From assembly GCF_000143415.4 (NCBI RefSeq), contig NW_003314262.1, positions 2,848,519 through 2,912,518 of the forward strand: a stretch of 64,000 nucleotides of DNA, read 5' to 3'. The notes under the pieces are model-generated. The model was not told where the DNA came from and made no database searches. It saw nothing but the letters and a program-made list of their open reading frames with translations. The position numbers and the translations under genes were made by a program. Source of the DNA: Selaginella moellendorffii (taxonomy: Eukaryota > Streptophyta > Lycopodiopsida > Selaginellales > Selaginellaceae). Position 1 is the stretch's first letter. The number at the start of each line of letters is the position of its first letter. Positions 1-11,685 of this stretch are shown piece after piece.

Positions 1-1654
1 TGTAAAAGACGAGGCACTTTGTAGGACTCAGAATGACGTCGATCGGTAGCCTTAGTTCCCTCTCCACCACCTGCGCTCCACCCTTTTCAACAGCAAGAAT
101 TCGCTGGTACGTACTCCTCCTGGAAATCAGTCCGTGCTTGTTGACGAGCCTGCTGTTCACCACGAAAATCCCCGTGCATGTCTGACTCGACGGCAGCCTT
201 GCACCAGGAACCCCAAAGTTGCCACTCCGCCGCTTAGCATCGGTTCGCTTAGCATCACGTAGAGGCACCTTTAGATCGAGTGAAACGTGCGCTTCGCTGA
301 CTCTAGCCGGACCGATGGGCTCTGTGGGAAATTCCAATGGTGGCAGTTTTGAGTCTTGAGAGACGCTACTGCTCTCCCTGCCTGGTTGATGTGGAGCTGG
401 AGCAGTGGCGATTTTCTCCACAAGACCCCAGAGATGATGGCTCCTGAAGTAGAAGCACCGGTGATCATTGCAAGTGTTGCTTTCGGAGAGATGCCAGTCC
501 AGATATATGAAGTCCGTGGCAGACGGCTGAGAGTACTTGGCAAGAGAAGCCAGAGTCCCAAAAATGAATTCTTCCACCTTTTCCTCCCTGTCGCTGAAGT
601 GGAGCGCTGGAACCGGCAAAAGCTTGACGAGATGGCAGCGTAGAGAAAGCTCTGGAACGAGCACCAGCTTCTCATACAATTGTGGCGTCACTATATAGTT
701 GTCCAGGAACTCGAGCTGGACGTGCTGCATGGCCAATGAGTCTACCATCTGTGCGACAGTGTGTTCCTCTAGTCCCGCATCAGGGATATCAACTTGCTTA
801 GTTTCCAGCATGGAAACTTTCCCAAGAGTCGAGCTCCCGAACAGCGATTCTTCTTTCGGTCCTTGCTGATCAAGAGATGGAAAGTATGGCAGGGATAGCT
901 CTGGGATGATAACTAGCTTCTCGAACACCTGTGGTGCCGCCAGCTGCTCCAAAATCCCGAGATCGATTGGCTGGATAGCTAGACCTGATGCTAAAGCCTG
1001 TGGATCCCAAGCCAGCTCCTCACTGTGTTCTTCCATCCCAGAGCCATCCAGTGACGTGAAAAGATCTGGAAAATCCACCTCCTCGCTCTCCAGAACGAAT
1101 ATCTGCCTTGAAACGCGAGAAGGGAAATTCCGAGAGACCACCACCGGCTGGAACTCCACAGGCTCGATGTGGAGAACCGCGGCCTGGCGATCCAGGGCAG
1201 CCAATTCTCCTTCTTCTTCTTCTTCCAGCGGTAGCTCACGCTGCGCGCTGAAAATCTCTTCTTGGATTGAGAAATCCTCTTCCGGAGAATCAACCTCGGG
1301 GATTTCCAGCACGAATATCGGCAAGCACGGCAGCGTCGGCGGCGCCCTGGGGACTTGATCTAAGATCGGCCGGCATTCCAGCTTGAACGGGAGAAGACTC
1401 TCCAAGAGCTTGTCCCGGAGGCCCGGCCGGAGTGATTCCAAGCACGCGCCTAGCTCCGGCAGCGGCCTCTCATCGATTTGCTGCTGTGCTTGCGCGAGGA
1501 CGATCTCCGGTAGCTGCGATCGCTGCTGCTGCTGCTGCCGATCGAAATCTTGGAGCTGGAGAGCGCAGACATGGAGGATCGATCTTGCGCAGGCAAGCGT
1601 GGCATTCTCGGCGGCCCTGTCGAAGAAATCCGCGTCGAGATACCTGAGCCGCAT
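1..1654 (-). CDS. SHOC1: SHOC1/ZIP2-like meiotic crossover protein, N-terminal part (runs off window)
   Basis: The minus strand is open without a stop from an ATG at 1654 to the window edge (551 codons, no intron seen). The N-terminus MRLRYLDADFF resembles the MRTRFL..DYF opening of plant SHOC1/ZIP2 proteins. Further in there are repeated acidic 'VPEL/IPE' segments, and near residues 370-390 an FIYLDWHL..CN-type stretch, also as in SHOC1. Family members are XPF-like proteins without nuclease activity that act with PTD to stabilise class I crossover intermediates in meiosis. A run of five Gln codons lies near residues 38-42. The XPF-like C-terminal half would lie beyond position 1. Identification rests on remembered family features, so the family is fairly likely but the orthology is not proven. 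The gene is divergent from the PPR gene that starts at 1845. Confidence 0.62.
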   Translation of the reverse strand, partial: MRLRYLDADFFDRAAENATLACARSILHVCALQLQDFDRQQQQQRSQLPEIVLAQAQQQIDERPLPELGACLESLRPGLRDKLLESLLPFKLECRPILDQVPRAPPTLPCLPIFVLEIPEVDSPEEDFSIQEEIFSAQRELPLEEEEEGELAALDRQAAVLHIEPVEFQPVVVSRNFPSRVSRQIFVLESEEVDFPDLFTSLDGSGMEEHSEELAWDPQALASGLAIQPIDLGILEQLAAPQVFEKLVIIPELSLPYFPSLDQQGPKEESLFGSSTLGKVSMLETKQVDIPDAGLEEHTVAQMVDSLAMQHVQLEFLDNYIVTPQLYEKLVLVPELSLRCHLVKLLPVPALHFSDREEKVEEFIFGTLASLAKYSQPSATDFIYLDWHLSESNTCNDHRCFYFRSHHLWGLVEKIATAPAPHQPGRESSSVSQDSKLPPLEFPTEPIGPARVSEAHVSLDLKVPLRDAKRTDAKRRSGNFGVPGARLPSSQTCTGIFVVNSRLVNKHGLISRRSTYQRILAVEKGGAQVVERELRLPIDVILSPTKCLVFY

Positions 1655-1844
1655 CACTTGTCCGTTAAACCCTAGTTCTTTTAGAAGAATATTCCAGATA
1701 TTTGCAATAAACAAAAAAGGTTAGCTTCATCAACCATGAAGTTAACCATAACTTTATCGAATATCCCGATTACAGGGTCACTTTATCGAATATTCTTAAG
1801 ATTCTCCTTCTTCTTGCAAGGGTTTAGGGTTTATCTCCAATGGC
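1655..1844. promoter_or_regulatory. Short bidirectional intergenic region with teloboxes
   Basis: Only 190 bp separate the start codons of the SHOC1-like gene (minus) and the PPR gene (plus). AAACCCTA on the plus strand lies near 1666-1673, and the inverse form TTTAGGGTTTA near 1821-1832. These are telobox motifs, which are common in plant housekeeping and meristem promoters. The 14-mer ACTTTATCGAATAT occurs twice (about 1750 and 1779). Shared promoter function is inferred from the spacing. Confidence 0.45.
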
Positions 1845-4543
1845 ATGAGAAGGACGCTTGCGCTGCACCAATGCAGTCGCAGGCCTCACAAGAAGCCTCT
1901 TCTAGACAGGGGCAGCCTCGCGGGATCTGGATCCGGCGACGCCGTGAGAAGGGAATTGGATCGCCTGGAAGCCCTCGATCGCGCGGCCGACGCGGATACC
2001 TATGCCGTCCTCATCCGCCAATGCACGCTCGCGCGGGCAGTCCCCGAGGGCCGGCGCGTCCACGCCCACATCTCCAAGCACGGATGCCGCGACTCCTTCC
2101 TCCTCAATCTCCTCGTCCAGATGTTTGGGCGATTCGGCTGCGTCGCGGATGCCAGCCGCGTCTTCGATTCCATCCCGGCGAGGAACTGCTACTCGTGGAA
2201 CATCATGGTCGCGGCATTTGCCCAGAACGGGCATTTGCAGCAGGCCAGGATCACCTTCGATCAAATGCCGCCCAGCGACAGGAGCGTGATCTCCTGGACG
2301 GCGCTCATCACCGCGCACTCGCAGAACGGTGCCGCCGCCACCGCGATCCAGCTCTTCGCGCTCATGGATCTGGATGGGATCCGCGCCGACACCATCACCT
2401 TCGTAAGCGTCATCGATGCGTGCTCGAGCTTGCGGAGAATCGACCTCGGCATCGCCGTTCACGTGGAGGCCCGGGAGAGCGGTACAGAGATGCACTACGC
2501 GGTGGCCACCGCGCTGGTTAGCATGTACGGCAAGTGCCGGCGATTGGAGCGCTCGAAAGAGATGTTCGATCGGATGGAAGAGCGCAACATGGTGACGTGG
2601 ACGGCCATGATCACGGCGTATGCGCAGAATGCGCAGCTCGACTGGGCGGTGGAGATCTTCCGCCAGATTCCGGAAAGGAATGTCGTGTGCGCGACCGCGC
2701 TCGTCGCAGCGCTTGCCCAGAACGGGCATTTGCGCGACGCCGAGGAGCTGTTCTTGGGCATGGAAGATCGCAACAGCGTTTCGTGGGGGACGATGATCGC
2801 GGCTTACAATCAGAGTGGAGATCCCGCGAAGGCGCTGGAAGTGTTCGATGCGATGGAAGGCGATGGGATCCGGCCGGACAAATGCGTGTTCGTGAGCGCG
2901 CTCGAGGCCTGCGGCGCGCTGGGCGATCTCGCGGTGGGCCGGAAGATCCATCGCCGGATCGCCACGGCGAGGATGGAGGAGAATTTGATCGTCGCGAATG
3001 GGCTCATCGCGATGTATGGGAAGTGTGGCGGCGTGGAGGAGGCGAGAGCGGTGTTTGATTCGACGCCCCAGAGATCCCTCCTCTCGTGGAACCTGATGAT
3101 CGCAGCGTATGCCCAGAATGGGCATCCCCGCCACTGCTCGATCGGATGCCCGAGAGGGATCTGGTGGGCTGTAACACGGTGCTCATCGCCGACGCCCACG
3201 ACGCCAATGTCGCCAGCGTCGAGCGATTGTTCGCGGCGATGGAGGAGGGCGATGTGGTGTCAAGGAACGCGGTGATGCTCGCGCTGGTGCTGTGCGATCG
3301 CGAGGAGGAGGCGCTGGCAGGCTTCCGGATCATGGATCTAGATGGCATACAGCCCAATCGCGTGACGTTTCTCTCGATCCTGGACGCGTGCTCGTCGCTC
3401 GCCTCGATCGAATTCGGCCGCGTCGTGCACGCTTGCATCGTCGATTCGTGCTTCGCGGGCGATGTTCACGTCGGGACGTCGCTGGTGACGATGTTTGGGA
3501 GATGCGAGCACGCCCAAGAGGCGGACGCGGCGTTCCACGCCATCGTCGCGAAGAACATCCTGGCCTGGACTGCGATCCTATCCGCAAATGCTCTCTCCGG
3601 GCATTTGGATGCCGCGAGAATGGTATTTGATCTTCTTCCACTTCGCGACCTCGCGGCCTGGAACGCTATGATCACTGGATACGCGCAGTTCGGCCACAGT
3701 GATCCAGCGCGAGAGCTCTTCGATCAGATGCCGGAGAGGAATGTGATATCCTGGACTGGAATGATCTCCGCGTATGCCTATAGCGGGCATCGTCGCGAAG
3801 CTCACGATCTCTTCAAAGCCATGGATCTTCTCGGCCAGCGACCGAACAAGATTACGTATCTCAAAGCGCTCGAGGCCTGCGCTGGGGGGATCACCGCCGC
3901 GGAGGCCCGGACGATCCACGCCAAGGCGATCGAGAGTGGATACAGCAGTGACACCCAAGTCGCGGTGGGACTCTTGAATCTCTTCGAGAAGTGTGGAAGC
4001 CTTGCGATCGCGGAGAGAGTTTTCGATGATCTTGGCGAGAGGAAGACGGTGGTGGCGTGGAGTATCATGATCAGCGCCTATGCCCAGTCCGGGCGTCCCT
4101 GGAGAAGCTTGGAGCTCTTCACGGAGATGGTGCAGAGTGGTGTGATGCCAACGGAGATCACGGTCGTGAACTTGCTCTCGGCTTGCAGTCACGGCGGGTT
4201 CTTGTATCACTCGTGGCTGTTCTTCGTGTCCATGGTTGGCGACTATGGTCTGTGTCCGATCTTGGATAACTACGTGTGCCTGGTGGATATCTTGGGACGG
4301 ACAGGGCAGCTTTTGCTGGCGCAAGAGTTGCTCGAAGCGATGCCGTATGAGCCGAATGATATCGCGTGGACTTCGCTGCTAAGCTCTTGTAAGACGCAAG
4401 GCGATGGCGGGCGCGGAGCTAGCGTTGGGGACCAGGTGATGGATCTGTGTCCGAAGCACTCTGGGCCGTATAGACTCGTCTGGAATGTGTGCGTTGGTGG
4501 TCTGGAAGAAGGAAATGGATTAGCTCTTTCTGGTATAGGATAA
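1845..4543 (+). pseudogene. PLS-type pentatricopeptide repeat gene with a frameshift
   Basis: Two overlapping frames encode one PPR protein: 1845-~3125 and ~3130-4543. Together they give about 890 residues of consecutive P, L and S motifs (recurring SWNxMIxAYAQNGH, LFDxMPERNVxSWT and CSSLxxIxxGRxVH elements), ending in a degenerate E domain and no DYW domain. Such proteins bind organellar RNA, often for C-to-U editing. The break lies in one motif near 3124-3132. After AQNGH only 8 nt remain before the LLDRMPERD helix, where neighbouring motifs need 18 nt, so there is a net loss of 10 nt. The first frame then reads 45 foreign residues to a stop at 3275. No GT-AG intron fits. It is a recent pseudogene, a null allele or a sequencing error. 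The intronless structure is normal for the family. The start at 1845 was chosen as the first long-frame ATG. Confidence 0.8.
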
Positions 4544-5130
4544 ACATCTATAAGCCATCCAAGTACCTTCTCAAGCTTTAGTCGAATCACATACTACAGT
4601 ATCTGTGAGACCAGCTCCCGGGAGCTAAGAGGTCGCTGATAATCTTCATCAAATCCCGAGTTTTGTATGTTGCAAGTCTTCCACCAGTGGTTTGTCCTGA
4701 GTAAAAAGGATCAAAACAGGTACCTTCTCAAATCAAATCACATACTGTTGTAGAGTATCTTTTCTCGGAGCTAAGAGGTCGCTGATATCTTCACTTACTT
4801 CCCAAGCCTTGTATCGTTTGTCGAAAAATTGGGAAACACTTATTCTTTCTCTAACAACTTGAGTTCGTTGCGTACCGCACAATGGAAAGATTGCCGAATC
4901 CGTCGCACATCGCTGCTGCAAAAGTATTATAATACTCTTTTTTGGTTAGCACCACTTTGCCTAACTCTCAATCCGCATGAAGGCTATCTTAACAATTTGA
5001 TCGCTGCGAGTACTAAACAATATCTAAACGATGAGCAAAGAATGCTGCGTGAGCAACCAACTTGGAACCAGAAACTCTCGAGCAAGATGAAAACAAAGAA
5101 GAAATGAAAGCCAAAACTTCCAACGAAAGA
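4544..5130. repeat. Gene-free stretch with an imperfect tandem duplication
   Basis: The segment 4561-~4680 recurs, diverged, at 4718-~4830. Both copies contain GTACCTTCTCAA, then AATCACATACT, AGTATC, and GGAGCTAAGAGGTCGCTGAT. The spacing is about 157 bp. The rest (4830-5130) contains a 92-codon frame (4829-5107) with no recognisable similarity, which I do not count as a gene. Confidence 0.5.
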
Positions 5131-5136
5131 TCTGCT

Positions 5137-5246
5137 TATAAGCCAGCTCACCACTAGCATTCTCTCCTGTCTCTCTATCTCTTTCTCAAACTCCTTCTCT
5201 CAAGTATACACACAATCGCTAAAGAAGGAAAGAAGGAAAGCATACG
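5137..5246 (+). promoter_or_regulatory. TATA box and CT-rich leader of the lipid-transfer-like gene
   Basis: TATAAG at 5137-5142 lies about 105 bp before the ATG at 5247. Between them is a CT-rich leader (about 5160-5200), a common arrangement for plant genes with a pyrimidine-rich 5' UTR. Confidence 0.5.
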
Positions 5247-5663
5247 ATGGATCACAGGGAAACGAACGCTACCTCATGGTCGATCCTTGTGTTGCTCCTG
5301 GGAGCTGGAACAATCCAATGCGCCATGGGCCACTTTGGCGAGAAAGGAGGAGGCAGCGTCACCAATCCCGCCATCCCCGACGGCGATCGATGCCTCCAGC
5401 TGCGCGAAGAGCTGGTCCCGTGCTCCGCGTCGCTCTACGGGATCTTGCCGCCGGCCCCCAGCGCCGAGTGCTGCAGCGCGCTGTGGTCGCTCACCACCGA
5501 GGCCGTGTGTAGCTGCGCCGTCGGCCCCGTGGGGTGGAAGGAGATCTTCCTCCGCGTCATGGGAGATGGAGGATTGATCAACATACCCGCGGCGCTGCGC
5601 ATCCCATTCCAATGCAAGGTCGCGCGATCGCGCCCAGGATTTCTCTGCTCGCCGCCGCTATAG
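5247..5663 (+). CDS. Non-specific lipid-transfer / hydrophobic 8-cysteine protein
   Basis: This is a 138-residue secreted protein. Residues 1-26 form a signal peptide (hydrophobic WSILVLLLGAG). The mature part has the eight-cysteine motif of the AAI/nsLTP superfamily: Cys 49, 59, 75-76 (CC), 88 and 90 (CSC), 123 and 134, in the C..C..CC..CxC..C..C order. This fold makes four disulfides around a lipid-binding cavity and acts in the apoplast or cell wall in cuticle lipid traffic or defence signalling. The 33-residue gap between CxC and the seventh Cys and the small size suggest the type 2/DIR1-like or LTP-G side of the family, but the subgroup is not certain. There is no GPI-like hydrophobic tail. 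It has a single exon, a TATA box about 105 bp upstream and a pyrimidine-rich leader. Confidence 0.82.
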   Translation: MDHRETNATSWSILVLLLGAGTIQCAMGHFGEKGGGSVTNPAIPDGDRCLQLREELVPCSASLYGILPPAPSAECCSALWSLTTEAVCSCAVGPVGWKEIFLRVMGDGGLINIPAALRIPFQCKVARSRPGFLCSPPL

Positions 5664-5986
5664 CACGATCGATCGGAAATATTTTTTAGCCCTATTTATA
5701 CGGATGGAATGTACGGATGAAATGGAGATCTTCCCTGTTTTTTCCTTTCCTTCCCCCATTTTTCTCTTATTCCTGGACTAGGGTTAGGGATTGTGGTTGT
5801 GCGAGGTACGTGGATCGATTGGGCGTGCGGCAACGGCGAGGCGGTATCCTTGCGGTAGGCTCTCTCCGTGCCAGATCTAGGCTCACAGCGCTTTTCTGTC
5901 GCGTCGCAGCTCTAGATCTGGCGATACGCGACGATTTAGGCCCGGATTCATCACTGGATCGTAGAGCGGGCGATGATATATCGCCA

Positions 5987-8641
<2,655 letters not shown>

Positions 8642-8839
8642 TTTTTTTCTTATTTTTTGGCGGATTATTAACATCAGTCCAGTGAGGCCTTTTCAGCAGA
8701 AGCTATTGATAATTCGGCTGAAAGCAAGAGTTAAACAAACAAGTGATAATAGATTCTCCTTCCCACGTCGGCGGCCGCATGGTTCCGGCGGTTGTGAAGG
8801 AATATCCTACGACACACAACCACCGTATGTGATGAGGCA

Positions 8840-10204
8840 ATGTATCCAGAGCGTTTTGTTCTTTTGGGATTCATATTCTTGTTTACGATTGGTCGGGTGG
8901 CATTTGACACTTTTCAGCAGCACTACTCTCCTCCAAAGGTAGACTCTTATTAAACTTATTGACAATGCGATTCTAATCCTTTCTCTCTTCGTTTTTCATT
9001 CCAGGTCGCTACTCGCGTTTCAGCACCGGGAAGCAGCAGCGGCAGCAGCAGCAGCGACCACGATGGCAATGCCTCCCGTGTTGCGATTTGCCTGTTGGGA
9101 CAGCTGCGACACTTCGAGCTAACCGGTCCGAGCATCCGGAAGTTCGTCATCGACGCACACAAGGACGCTGATATCTTCCTCAATGTCCCGCTGGACGAGA
9201 ACACCTGGAAGATCGCACTGCTCGGGGTCAACGCCCGCTTCCGGATCGCCAGGATCTTCAGGGCGTATGACATGCTCGAGAGCACGATGCACAAGGAGCT
9301 GCTCAAGTCGAAAAGCTCTCCAAACGGCGTCCAAGTAAGTGGAAAACGAGGAACTTTGTTCTTGCCTTCTCAAAAACTCTTGCTTTCTCAGGGCCTCCTG
9401 CAGTACTTCAGCCTGGTCGAAGGCTGCATGCAGCTCATCGTGGCCTACGAAAAGATGCACGGCTTCCAGTACAAATGGATCGTGAGGACAAGGCTGGACG
9501 GCTACTGGACCGCGCCACTCCCGGCCACCATCTTTCGTCCCGGAGTCTACACGGTGCCGTATGGTTACGACTTTGGCGGTCTCAACGACAGGCTCGGTGC
9601 TGGGGACCGGCAGACGACCATGGCCACCATCAACCGGCTCAGCATCCTCCCCAGTCTCCACGCGCAAGGCTACCGCAACATCCACTCGGAGCGCGTGTTC
9701 GAGGTCCACCTCCGTGTCTCGGGCATCCGGGTGGCGAAAGAGATGCTGCCGTTTTGCATCTTGAGCCACCGGAACTTCCCCTGGCCGGTGCTCGAGACCC
9801 CAGTGGCGTCCATCCTCAGCAAAGGTCCTCTCAACGGAGCTTACTGCAGACCGTGCACTCCCAAGGCCGGGCAACGAGAGTCCAACCGGATCGTGAGGAA
9901 GCTGTACAGGAACACGGGGTGGTGGAGCGTGGACAGGTCCGGGTGGATTCCCACGGATGGAGTGACGCTGGAGCTGTGCGATGCGTCGAAGCAGGCGTGG
10001 GAGGATGGCTGGGAGGCGGTGTTTGACAGGGCCTCCGGGAGGGAGGCCGCGGAGATTCGGATGAGGCTCGGCAACGCGTCGCTGGCGGACTGTATCGAGC
10101 AGAATGAGGAGTTCCAGCGAGGGTGGGAGATTTGGGACGGGATGTCGCCCAAGGATCTGTGCTTGCACTCGAGAAGAGATGGACAAAACTTTCCTTTGCA
10201 TTGA
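8840..10204 (+). CDS. DUF7796 type II membrane protein (glycosyltransferase-like, function unknown)
   Basis: Exons 8840-8938, 9005-9334 and 9392-10204 join in phase to give 413 residues. Exon 1 encodes a short cytosolic start and a membrane anchor (FVLLGFIFLFTIG), as expected for a Golgi type II protein. The luminal domain starts with RVAICLLGQLRHFELTGPSI and continues with GLLQYFSLVEGC, the DxD-like WIVRTRLDGYW, YDFGGLNDRLGAGD and a C-terminal Cys pattern (CRPC, LELCD). This is the plant DUF7796 family, which I know only as uncharacterised and nucleotide-sugar-transferase-like. The first two introns are 66 and 57 bp. It converges on the UCH gene with only 59 bp between the two stop codons, so the 3' UTRs probably overlap. 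Confidence 0.78.
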
Positions 10205-10263
10205 AAGATCTTGTTCTCTTTTCCCTGAAGACTGTAAAACTAAGCACTTTGCTTACGCTGGTG

Positions 10264-11504
10264 CTAAGTTTCCGGATTCTCGGTCTTGGAGAGAGAAATG
10301 ACGTTGAAGTCTAGCGATCCGGGGTTCATGGAGACGAAGTTTTGGATGACTTTCACGGAATCCTGGAGAGAAGAGTGTCTAGAGAACTTGTTTGATGTGA
10401 TCACAAGCTTGTGTTACCTTGAGCACTGATGATGGAGAGGAAGGGCCATGGTAGACTGGTTGTTCTTTACGGCCATCTAGCTCGTAGAGACCACCTAGGC
10501 AAGAGAATGAAATAAGTTTAGATTATTTTTGAGCGACGTTTGCACGTACCATCCACGCAGACAAAGCAAATGAAATGCAGGTTCACTGGAGTGTCGATCG
10601 CTGGAGGCTGAAAAAACCAGTTTTTCAATGACAAGAAAGATCAAAACTTTGATGAATTGATTACCGCAGTGTCTCCGGCAGCTGCTGCGACGCAGTGAGC
10701 ACCCTCGAGTTCCCTATCGTTTTCGAGATAGCTCGCTCTCTAAAACAAAAAAAGAAGAAGAAATCAATAAGGAAGAACTCAACCATGCCAATGTACTTCA
10801 GAAGGAGATAACTTGCTGGTCGACTCAAAAAAACGTTTGAAGTACGACCCCTCTGCTGGAAAGATTTTAGTACTGTAAAACTAGAGATGATCGATATAGA
10901 GGGGACTTGCCGTGCTGAATTTGAGAAGTGTTGTTTCCAATCGCATGTAGCAGACCGATGGTGCCACAAGCATTCCCGACTGTCTGTTTCATGAAATAAA
11001 CGCTCTCGCTCACCTGTTACAAGGAAAGAAAAATAGGAAACGAGATGAGTTCCTCTATCAACAAGAACAAAGAAAGAAAAACAAAGACTAAACTTCTGTC
11101 CCTCTCGACGAAGTTTTTCTTCCTGGGATTTACTCGCAGCTTCCGACTGCAAAAGAATGGACCAGCAAAGAATTAAACTCAAAAATCCCCAAAAAAACAT
11201 ATTTTCTGCTTACCTCGGCATTGATCGGGTAAAGAAAGAGCACGGCGAGCACAGGCGCCGGAACCATAGCCAGCAGATCATCATCAAAGCCATAGACATC
11301 GTAGAAAGCAGCAGCTTCGCTCAATCCGAGGCTGTGGCAAAACTGCAAGAGAGGAAAACCAAAACCAAAATTTCTTGAGCTGCCGCAATCGCGCCGATGC
11401 CGATCGGATCGAGAAAAATGCAATGCGCGTCTCACCTGATTCATGATGTCGGGATTGGCCTCGAGCGGCAGCCATCGCTTGGCCCCGGGAGCTTCGTCCG
11501 CCAT
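10264..11504 (-). CDS. UCH3: Ubiquitin C-terminal hydrolase, UCH-L3/UCH3 type
   Basis: Nine exons (minus): 11436-11504, 11214-11342, 11094-11146, 10911-11008, 10797-10855, 10665-10739, 10550-10607, 10418-10494, 10264-10362; they sum to 239 codons (238 aa), the usual UCH-L3 size. Order: [41 protein letters not shown], the catalytic block [18 protein letters not shown] (oxyanion Gln and nucleophile Cys), [11 protein letters not shown], then NLHFICFV (catalytic His) and LYELDGRK (catalytic Asp). The enzyme trims small adducts from the ubiquitin C-terminus in the cytosol. The intron between exons 4 and 5 starts with GC (CACG|GCAAGT), a GC-AG intron. The exon 4 start is placed after GGTGAG because the alternative acceptor gives a stop. 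It is divergent from NAA15. Confidence 0.9.
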
Positions 11505-11685
11505 CTAAAAGCCCTAATTGGGTTTCTCTTTTCTTCCAAATGATTTTTAGGGCTCTTGAGTCTCAGTAGCTAGGGTTTTTCCAAGCCGTGCCGGCGTGAG
11601 GCGACGGCGTGTCTTTCTACTGCTATTTGCTGCTGCTCGCTGCGCAAAATTGTAGGCGCGCGAGCGTCGACCGGTGGAGCGCGCA
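11505..11685. promoter_or_regulatory. Bidirectional intergenic region of UCH and NAA15
   Basis: Only 181 bp separate the two ATGs. CTAGGGTTTTT at about 11571-11581 and GCCCTAATTGGGTTT at about 11511-11525 are telobox-like. A further GGTTTAGGGTTTAAG lies in NAA15 intron 1 (about 11761-11775). No TATA box is evident. A shared promoter is inferred. Confidence 0.45.

Noticed and set aside
1902-3134. Long minus-strand frame opposite the PPR gene
   Set aside because: It is a GC-codon shadow of the PPR repeats, with no family features; the plus strand carries clear PPR motifs.
4829-5107. 92-codon frame between the PPR and lipid-transfer genes
   Set aside because: No signal, domain or splice context and it overlaps the tandem repeat tail; not supported as a gene.
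9119-10201. 360-codon minus-strand frame opposite the DUF7796 gene
   Set aside because: It is a shadow of a GC-rich coding exon; the plus-strand product has conserved motifs and matching splice sites.
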